A stretch of DNA of 64,000 nt from Emcibacter sp. SYSU 3D8 (lineage in GTDB: Bacteria > Pseudomonadota > Alphaproteobacteria > SMXS01): the NCBI RefSeq assembly GCF_039655875.1, contig NZ_JBBYXK010000006.1, forward strand, positions 62,001 through 126,000, read 5' to 3'. Below, in pieces: positions 57,609 through 64,000 of the stretch. The translations under genes were made by a program, and so were the position numbers. Each line of letters begins with the position of its first letter. Within the stretch, counting starts at the first letter, position 1. The notes under the pieces were generated by a model, which saw only the letters and a list, made by a program, of their open reading frames with translations, was not told where the DNA came from and did not search any database.

Positions 57609-60164
57609 CTAGAAGTCGGCCCCCACTTCGATACCCCAGGTAGAGCCGATGCCCACCGTACCGGACGCGAACAGCGGCTGGATGATCGCCGGAGACTCGT
57701 AGCGCTCGTTGAGCAGGTTACGGCCGAAGAAGGTCACCCGGTAATTGTCCCAGGAATAGGTGATCGACGCACTGATATCGTTGCGCGCCCCGACCTTGCT
57801 CAGGGTCTGGTTCAGCAGGTTGCCTTCCACCTTGCTGATGTAGCTCCACTTGCCGTTAACCTGCAGTGCGCCCGGGCCGATGGGAATGACGTAGCTGGCG
57901 CCAAGGCCTGCGGTCATCTTGGGCGCATTGCGCGGCTTCAGGAAGGTCGCATCGACGATGCATTCCGGACGCCCGGTGCAATCGTCGTTGGGATTCACAT
58001 CGGTGAAGAAGTCCTTGTACTTGGCATCAAGGATACCGATCGTGCCAAAGATATTGAACTCCTCGGTCACGGCCGCCTGCACTTCGGCCTCAATGCCCTG
58101 GTAGATCACGTTCGCCACATTGCTGAACACGGTGGCAACCGTATTGGTCGAGTCATCGAACTGGACCGCCGATTCCTGCTTGTTCTTGAACTTGTTGCGG
58201 AACAGGGCAATGTTCGTCTGCAGGCGGTTATCGAACCACTGGGCCTTCACACCGAATTCGAATGATTGCGAGGTTTCAGGCTCGTACTGATCGCGCTCGA
58301 AATCGGCCACGTTCTGGTTGACGCCGAAGAAGCCGCCCGAATGCCAACCTTCCGCATAGGACGCATACAGCAGAATATCGTCATTGGGCTTCCACGAGAT
58401 GCTGGCCTTGGGTGAAATGTCGGTCCAGCTGTTCTTCAGGTCCGCGAAATCAGGGAAACCGAATTCGTTGACCCGCGACAGCGGGGCCAGATAAGCCTGC
58501 GCTGCGATGAAATGCTTCTTCTCGTAGCTCCAGCGAATGCCGCCTTCGATCGTCCAGCCGGGAGCGAATTCCCAGTCGGCATTTGCGAACAGGGCATGCG
58601 CCTTGGTCGACTGATCCTCGAAGAGCTTCTGCACCAGCTTGTCGCCATAGGGAACGTCGCCCGCGCCGACATCGCAATGCGTATTGCCGAAGGATGGCCT
58701 TCTGGCAAGGCAGGCGCCGACGGGCGTCAGGCCAGGATTGGCGGCCTGGGCGGCTGGGCTGAGCCATTGGTTCGTCGCCAGCGAGTAACCGCCGAGACCA
58801 CCGACGAAGGTCCAGAAATCGCCGCCGGTTACCCAATCCTGGTCGAACTGGCTGTCCCAGTAATAATAGCCGACCAGCGCGTTGATCTTGCCGATCGACG
58901 CATCCCAATTGCCCTCAAGCCGCACTTCACCGCTGAACTGCTTGAACGAATTGTCGCGCTCGATGGTGATGAAGTCAGCCTCGGTACCGTCGAAATCGTA
59001 CTTCCGGTACTCCTGCATCTTCCGGTAGCCAAACAGCGACACCAGCTTCACCTCGTCGCTCAGATTGGCTGTCATGTCGAGGGTGTATGCGGTCGTGTTG
59101 ACCTTGCCCGGATTGGGCAAATCGGTCCGGATCTCCTTGCGGGGGAAGTCCAGTTCTGTCCGGCACGGCGCATTGGGCACCGCGCCGCCCGTTACCGCGC
59201 TGGCGAGGAAACACGACAGGAAGCCACCCGAATAGTTCGGATCGCTGTCGATGCCGGTCGGAGGAATAACCCCGGGGGCGAAGTTCCAGTTGGTCAGGTA
59301 GGCGCCACCCTGGCTGTGGTCTTCGAATCGCTCGATGGTCAGCTTCGCCTCGAACCAGTCGTTCGGCGTCGCGAGCAGCGTAACGCCATAATTCATGTAA
59401 TCTTTTTGCGGCTGGGTCGAGTTGAGATAGGTATTCTTGTAATAGCCGTCGCTTTGCAGGTTGCTGAAGAACCCCTTCACCGCCAGCTTGTCCCGGACGA
59501 TCGGGGCGTTCAGCACGGCGCGGAATTCCTGCTGATTGAAGCGGCCGTAATTGTACTGCAGCTTGGCGCCATACTCACCCGTGGGCCGGCTGCGCACCGC
59601 GTTCATCACGCCGCCGACCGTGTTCCGGCCATACAGCGTGCCCTGCGGGCCGCGCAGGATTTCGATGCGCTCGATATCGAAGTTCTCGATGACCTGTCCG
59701 GACAGCGAGCCCAGATAGATGCCGTCGATCATGATGGCGATCGGCGAGTCGAATGAATTGTCATCGGTGCGTGTCGGGCTGATGCCGCGAATGGTAATGG
59801 CGGCGGCGCCGGCGCGCGACGGATCGCTGTCGATCCGGACGTTGGCGGAGTAGCCGTTCAGATCCTTCAGATCGCGCACGGTCGCCAGTTTCAGTTCGCT
59901 GCTGATGGCGGTCATGGCCACCGGCACGTCCTGGATAGATTCCTCGGTCTTACGAGCCGTCACGAGAACCGAATCCACTCTGGGTCCGGCCCTGTTTGCC
60001 GATTGCAGGTCTTCCGCACTGACGACAGCAACCGGCGTGGGGGAATCCGCCCGCACTTCAGCTGCATTCGCATGGTGTAACGTTAAAAACAGGGCTGGTA
60101 GCGTCCACGCCGCCGCTCTGGCGGCGGGCGCAAGTCTGCCGCGCCCGAAGGGTCCCGATTTCAT
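57609..60164 (-). CDS. TonB-dependent receptor (tandem copy A)
   Basis: 851 residues. GGGGAGG seven bases before ATG 60164. Signal peptide, TonB box VDSVLVTARKTEES, plug with DVPVAMTAI, IRGISPTRTDDNSFDSPIA and GPQGTLYGRNTVGGVMNAV, then the barrel ending GADF. Very similar throughout to the next gene, with in-frame length differences only in external loops. No TonB/ExbB genes are nearby. Likely imports an unknown hydrophobic or organic nutrient; ligand not readable. Confidence 0.92.
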   Translation of the reverse strand: MKSGPFGRGRLAPAARAAAWTLPALFLTLHHANAAEVRADSPTPVAVVSAEDLQSANRAGPRVDSVLVTARKTEESIQDVPVAMTAISSELKLATVRDLKDLNGYSANVRIDSDPSRAGAAAITIRGISPTRTDDNSFDSPIAIMIDGIYLGSLSGQVIENFDIERIEILRGPQGTLYGRNTVGGVMNAVRSRPTGEYGAKLQYNYGRFNQQEFRAVLNAPIVRDKLAVKGFFSNLQSDGYYKNTYLNSTQPQKDYMNYGVTLLATPNDWFEAKLTIERFEDHSQGGAYLTNWNFAPGVIPPTGIDSDPNYSGGFLSCFLASAVTGGAVPNAPCRTELDFPRKEIRTDLPNPGKVNTTAYTLDMTANLSDEVKLVSLFGYRKMQEYRKYDFDGTEADFITIERDNSFKQFSGEVRLEGNWDASIGKINALVGYYYWDSQFDQDWVTGGDFWTFVGGLGGYSLATNQWLSPAAQAANPGLTPVGACLARRPSFGNTHCDVGAGDVPYGDKLVQKLFEDQSTKAHALFANADWEFAPGWTIEGGIRWSYEKKHFIAAQAYLAPLSRVNEFGFPDFADLKNSWTDISPKASISWKPNDDILLYASYAEGWHSGGFFGVNQNVADFERDQYEPETSQSFEFGVKAQWFDNRLQTNIALFRNKFKNKQESAVQFDDSTNTVATVFSNVANVIYQGIEAEVQAAVTEEFNIFGTIGILDAKYKDFFTDVNPNDDCTGRPECIVDATFLKPRNAPKMTAGLGASYVIPIGPGALQVNGKWSYISKVEGNLLNQTLSKVGARNDISASITYSWDNYRVTFFGRNLLNERYESPAIIQPLFASGTVGIGSTWGIEVGADF

Positions 60165-60291
60165 ACTTGTTCCTCCCCAAAAAGTGACCGCCTCAAAGGT
60201 TCTCGGGGAAATCGGAAACCACATTCATTGGTGGCATCTCGTTACCCTTCCAACCGCGGACAACTTGAGAAGCCTGCCTCCTGGACCAGAG

Positions 60292-60301
60292 TTAATCAAC
60301 G
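60292..60301 (-). promoter_or_regulatory. TonB-receptor element, copy 2
   Basis: CGTTGATTAA on the minus strand, 128 bases before the copy A start codon, preceded by an A/T-rich run. Same core as at 54790 and 63189. Confidence 0.6.
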
Positions 60302-60453
60302 ATTATTTTTTTATGAGTCCCTTGAATAAAACCACAACACATTGAGGAAAAAGACTTTTTGGATGACGATCCAATTTTAAGAAGCAATCATTCCGGTTTT
60401 TTGGGTGTTCCAAAGCCTGTGCCGCACAATTTGCCGCGTGCCGTGGTCGGGCC

Positions 60454-60491
60454 AAAAAGGAACGAGCCGTACCGCGGATGAGCGGCACGGC
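60454..60491 (-). terminator. Terminator of TonB receptor copy B
   Basis: 10-bp stem with one G-T pair (60466-60475 with 60482-60491), six-base loop, then TCGTTCCTTTTT on the minus strand. Good intrinsic terminator. Confidence 0.8.
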
Positions 60492-60536
60492 CCGATGGAA
60501 TTGTCGCCCTTAGTGCCCGAACGCCAGGCTGCAGGG

Positions 60537-63056
60537 TCAGAACTCTCCCGTTACCTCGATACCCCAACTCCGGCCGGGACCGACGGTGCCCGCCGCGAAC
60601 AGAGGCTGGATGATGGCAGGTGACTCGAACCTGTCATTGGTGAGATTTCGGCCGAATACCGACACCCGCACATTGTTCCACGAATAGCTGATCGATGCGT
60701 TCAGATCCTGGCGGGATGCGACCCTGCCGGATTCCAGGTTGACCAGGTTCCCTTCCACCTTGCTGATGTAGGTCCACTTCACACCGAGCGACAGATCGCC
60801 GGGACCAACCGGCACTGTATAGGTGCCGCCGAGACCGACAGTCATTTTTGGCGCGTTGCGAGGTGTGAGGAACGTCGCGTCGACGATGGTGCAGCAGCCA
60901 TCCTGCGGATTGATGTCGGTCTCGAAGGTCGAATACTTCGGATCGAGAAGACCGATGGTGCCGAACAGCCGCAATTCCTCGGTCACCACGGCCTGCACTT
61001 CGGCCTCGACGCCCTGATAGACGACCGAGCCCACATTGCTGAACACGGTCACGACCGTATTGGTCGTCCCGTCGAAGGCGATGACCGATTCCTGCTTGTT
61101 TTTGAAGTTGTTGCGGAACAGGGCGATATTGGTCTGGATGCGGTTGTCGAAGAATTGCGCCTTCACACCCACTTCGATCGACTGCGACGTTTCGGGATCG
61201 TACTGATCCCGCTCGAAGTCCGAGACATTCTGGTTCACGCCGAAAAATCCGCCGGAATGCCAGCCTTTGGCGTAGGACGCATAGACGAGGATGTCCGGCG
61301 TGGCCTTCCACGACAGGCCGAATTTCGGCGAGACGTTGGTCCAGGACTTCTTGAGGTCCGCGAATTCCGGGAAGTTGTCGATATAGGCCCGGTCAAGCGG
61401 CGTGATGTAGGCCTGCGCGCCGATGAAGTGCTTCTTCTCGTGCGTCCAGCGCACGCCGGCGGTCGCGGTCCAGCCCGGCGAGAACTCCCAGTCCGCATTC
61501 ACGAACGCAGCCTCGGAGGTGGTTTTCTGGCTTTCGAACAGCTTGTTGGGACTTTTTGGCCCATATGGCTGGTCACCCCAGGCGGAATCGCATCGCACCT
61601 GGCCGAACACCGTGTACAGGGGCGTCCCCGGGCCGCCCCGCGGCGCAAGGCAGGCTGCCGCCGGTGTATCGAACCCCGTATAGCCGGCAAGACTGGGATC
61701 TAGCCAGACGTTGTTGGCAAGCGAGTAGCCGCCAAGCGCCGGCACGAACACCCAGAAGTCACCGCCGGTAATCCATCTCTGCTCGAACTTGCTGGTGTAG
61801 AAATAGGCGCCGGCCACGGCGTTGATCTTGCCGATCGATGTGTCCCAACTGCCTTCCAGCCGCAGCTCTTCGCTGAACTGCTTGTAGCGGTTGTCCCGTT
61901 CGATGGTGATGAAATCGGCGGTGGAACCGTCGAAGTCGTATTTCCGGTATTCGTGCTGCCGCCTGAAGCCTGTGACCGACACGAGCTTCAGCTCATCGCT
62001 TAATCGCCCAGACATGCTGAGTGTGTAGGCGTTGGTCATCACCCGACCCGGGTTCGGCAGATCGGTGGCGATGTTCTTGCGCGGGAACGCCGTTTCCGTC
62101 CGGCAGGGGGCATTCTGCAGCCCGAAGGCGGCCGGCAGGAAACAGTCCAGGAAGCCGCCGCTGAAGTCATATTCCCGAGGATCCGTGGGCGGAGGAAACA
62201 CCCCCGGCGCGTAGTTCCAGTTGGTGAGATAGGCACCGCCCTGGCTGCGGTCCTCGAACCGCTCCACGGTCAGCAGGGCCTCGAACCAGTCGTTGGGCGT
62301 CGCCAGAACGGTAATGCCGTAATTCTTGTAGTCCTTCTGGGGCTGGGTGGTGTTGAGATAGGTGTTCTTGAACCAGCCATCCCGCTCCTGAATGGTGAAG
62401 AAGCCCTTCACCGCCAGCTTGTCGCGCACCACGGGTGCGTTCAGCACGGCGCGGAACTCCTGCTGGTTCCACCGCCCGAACGTGTATTGGAGTTTGGCGC
62501 CATATTCGCCGGTAGGCCGGGACCGCACCACGTTCAGCACGCCGCCGACCGTATTGCGTCCATACAACGTTCCCTGGGGACCACGCAGGATTTCGATGCG
62601 TTCGATGTCGAAATTCTCGATCACCTGCCCCGAGAGAGAACCGAGGTAGATGCCGTCGATCATAACGGCGATGGGCGAATCCAGCGAGGTGTCGTCGGTC
62701 CGTGTCGGGCTGATGCCTCGGATCGTGATTGCCGCCGCGCCGGCACGCTCGGGATTGCTGTCGATCCTGACGTTTGCCGAGTAGCCGTTCAGGTCCTTCA
62801 GGTCTCGAACCGTGGCCAGCTTGAGTTCCGTCGTGACCGCCGTCATCGCCACAGGCACGTCCTGTGCCGATTCCTCGGTCTTGCGGGCCGTGACAAGGAC
62901 AGAATCAACCTTGGGCCCCGATTTGGGGGCGACATTTTCCGCAGCCACCGGCTGGGCTAAGGCACCCCCGTCACCAAAAAACACTGTCGAAGCGGCCAGC
63001 GCGGCCGCCACGAGACCGGACGCAAGGCGCCCAGACCCGAAAACTCGCGAATTCAT
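60537..63056 (-). CDS. TonB-dependent receptor (tandem copy B)
   Basis: 839 residues; ATG 63056 with GGGGAGGGG just upstream. Same plug and barrel blocks as copy A (SVLVTARKTEESAQDVPVAM, IRGISPTRTDDTSLDSPIA, GRNTVGGVLNVVRSRPTGEYG). C-terminal end is GEF instead of GADF. The two copies are tandem and the same orientation, separated by a terminator and a copy of the shared element, so each has its own promoter. They have probably diverged in ligand range through the loops. Confidence 0.92.
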   Translation of the reverse strand: MNSRVFGSGRLASGLVAAALAASTVFFGDGGALAQPVAAENVAPKSGPKVDSVLVTARKTEESAQDVPVAMTAVTTELKLATVRDLKDLNGYSANVRIDSNPERAGAAAITIRGISPTRTDDTSLDSPIAVMIDGIYLGSLSGQVIENFDIERIEILRGPQGTLYGRNTVGGVLNVVRSRPTGEYGAKLQYTFGRWNQQEFRAVLNAPVVRDKLAVKGFFTIQERDGWFKNTYLNTTQPQKDYKNYGITVLATPNDWFEALLTVERFEDRSQGGAYLTNWNYAPGVFPPPTDPREYDFSGGFLDCFLPAAFGLQNAPCRTETAFPRKNIATDLPNPGRVMTNAYTLSMSGRLSDELKLVSVTGFRRQHEYRKYDFDGSTADFITIERDNRYKQFSEELRLEGSWDTSIGKINAVAGAYFYTSKFEQRWITGGDFWVFVPALGGYSLANNVWLDPSLAGYTGFDTPAAACLAPRGGPGTPLYTVFGQVRCDSAWGDQPYGPKSPNKLFESQKTTSEAAFVNADWEFSPGWTATAGVRWTHEKKHFIGAQAYITPLDRAYIDNFPEFADLKKSWTNVSPKFGLSWKATPDILVYASYAKGWHSGGFFGVNQNVSDFERDQYDPETSQSIEVGVKAQFFDNRIQTNIALFRNNFKNKQESVIAFDGTTNTVVTVFSNVGSVVYQGVEAEVQAVVTEELRLFGTIGLLDPKYSTFETDINPQDGCCTIVDATFLTPRNAPKMTVGLGGTYTVPVGPGDLSLGVKWTYISKVEGNLVNLESGRVASRQDLNASISYSWNNVRVSVFGRNLTNDRFESPAIIQPLFAAGTVGPGRSWGIEVTGEF

Positions 63057-63188
63057 AGCTCCCCTCCCCAGATAATGGCCGCCCCAGAAAGCGTCGGGAG
63101 AGAACGGATTCCGCATTCAAATCGGCGAAACCTCGTATCCACGGGCGCCATGCAGCCAAGGATGCAAGGCTACCCTGCGGAAAATGCA

Positions 63189-63199
63189 TTAATCAACGG
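63189..63199 (-). promoter_or_regulatory. TonB-receptor element, copy 3
   Basis: CCGTTGATTAA on the minus strand, 133 bases before the copy B start codon, followed by TGCATTTTCC. Same core as copies 1 and 2. Confidence 0.6.
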
Positions 63200-63282
63200 A
63201 TAATATTTTTGACCAGGCGGTTCAGATATCTCAACCCCTTGTTTTCACGCAGGATTCGGCTGATTTTTTTCTCGTCTGCCCT

Positions 63283-63489
63283 CTAGCGCCCGTCCATAGC
63301 CTCTCGGAACCGTACGGCCATGCTGTCAGGGTCGGTGGCCCATCCTTGCTCATCAGCCATGATGGTGAACAGCCTCGCCTTCATCGCGAGGCCCTGCTCT
63401 GGCGTGAGACGCGTATGACCGTCAGCGAGGCCGCGCAGGACCACGACGAGTTCGTTGAGCGCCTGCTGTTTGGCATGAGGACGGGGCAT
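63283..63489 (-). CDS. Small hypothetical protein
   Basis: 68 residues, ATG 63489 with AAGGG about seven bases upstream. Helical, no Cys, a short D/G-rich centre. No family recognised. Confidence 0.5.
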   Translation of the reverse strand: MPRPHAKQQALNELVVVLRGLADGHTRLTPEQGLAMKARLFTIMADEQGWATDPDSMAVRFREAMDGR

Positions 63490-63621
63490 CACCCACCCTT
63501 TGGAAAGCCCATGAATACCCGATGCTACCGCTAGCCCGGAACAGGCTCAGCCCGCTTTCGTACCAATCGACTGTTTTAAGTGGGCCCGATTGGGTCGGCC
63601 CGAGGGATAAACGGGAAAACT

Positions 63622-64000
63622 TTACGCAGGCTGCGTTGTTTCGGACCTGATCCACAGATCCCTCGGTATCCGCAGCGCCAGCGTCTCGACGAACTCAAAC
63701 CGGTTTCGCCCTTCGGACAGCGCAAAACCCATGCGCCGCGCGAGCAGCCGCTCGAACGCCGAATTCATCTCCTGCCGTGCCAGCGGCGAGCCCAGGCAAT
63801 GATGCGTTCCCTGCCCGAACGCCATGTGCGACGCCGCGTTCCTCCGGTCCAGATCCAGCACATCGGGATCGGTGAAGTGCCGTTCGTCCCGGTTCGCGGC
63901 GCCGAAGCGGATGTGGATCACGCTGCCCTTGGGAATGAATGTTCCATGCAGTTCCATGTCCTGCACCACCTGCCGCTCCAGCCCCTGAGTCGGCGACTGC
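63622..64000 (-). CDS. Cytochrome P450, C-terminal part only
   Basis: The frame is open to the window edge, so the gene continues outside. The visible 125 residues hold the P450 meander and heme loop, MAFGQGTHHCLGSPLARQEM, with the heme-thiolate Cys, and the preceding NRDERHFTDPDVLDLDR. Bacterial CYP of the soluble class; redox partner and substrate unknown. Confidence 0.92.
   Translation of the reverse strand, partial: QSPTQGLERQVVQDMELHGTFIPKGSVIHIRFGAANRDERHFTDPDVLDLDRRNAASHMAFGQGTHHCLGSPLARQEMNSAFERLLARRMGFALSEGRNRFEFVETLALRIPRDLWIRSETTQPA

Overview
The window looks like chromosome of a GC-rich, aerobic alphaproteobacterium with a broad catabolic repertoire. Supporting signs are an imuA-imuB-dnaE2 mutasome behind a GTTC-N7-GTTC LexA box (the alphaproteobacterial form), three large TonB-dependent receptors, many acyl-CoA, Rieske, P450, flavin and MDR-type redox genes, and good Shine-Dalgarno sites throughout. 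I found no rRNA, tRNA, CRISPR array or intact insertion sequence. The first and last genes are cut by the window edges.

Layout. 1-6.4 kb: a truncated MFS gene, a tandem pair of paralogous secreted proteins (the second apparently starting at CTG), an XRE-S24 repressor, a small ferredoxin-fold protein and two tandem MFS carriers. 6.5-12.4 kb: strong terminators, an Ala/Glu-rich lipoprotein, an MDR reductase, TetR, SDR and MAPEG genes, and a cyanophycin-synthetase-like ATP-grasp protein whose C-terminal Mur-ligase module is short and lacks its P-loop. 12.4-17.7 kb: hybrid histidine kinase, isovaleryl-CoA dehydrogenase, a GDT1/UPF0016 cation exporter behind a yybP-ykoY manganese riboswitch, dodecin and a GST. 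17.8-23.2 kb: the SOS mutasome. 23.2-24.4 kb: a prophage remnant with an overlapping Rz/Rz1 spanin pair and very small ORFs. 24.5-27.3 kb: a visibly AT-richer pair, a HAD-UbiA fusion and a GT-C-like membrane protein, probably acquired.

27.9-30.6 kb is a three-gene operon (AttH/CrtC-like protein, APH-fold protein with altered catalytic loop, helical protein). 30.7-38.6 kb carries an OYE-family reductase, GST, DUF305 membrane protein, thiolase, a second MDR reductase, cytochrome c and a VOC/ABM/VOC group. 38.5-41.8 kb is an IclR - acyl-CoA dehydrogenase - AcuI-type reductase operon with start/stop overlaps. 41.8-47.9 kb is a czcICBA-type heavy-metal efflux operon. 48.1-50.4 kb is a DbpA-like DEAD-box helicase. 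50.7-63.1 kb contains a Rieske oxygenase, AhpD-like, LLM-type flavin and class A beta-lactamase genes with three TonB receptors, two of them a recent tandem duplication. All three receptors have the same 10-mer about 130 bp upstream of the start. The window ends inside a cytochrome P450 gene.

The observations most worth following are the CphA2-like protein outside cyanobacteria, the shared TonB-receptor upstream element, the HAD-UbiA/GT-C pair, the operon with the altered APH-fold protein, the CTG-start paralog, and the manganese riboswitch.
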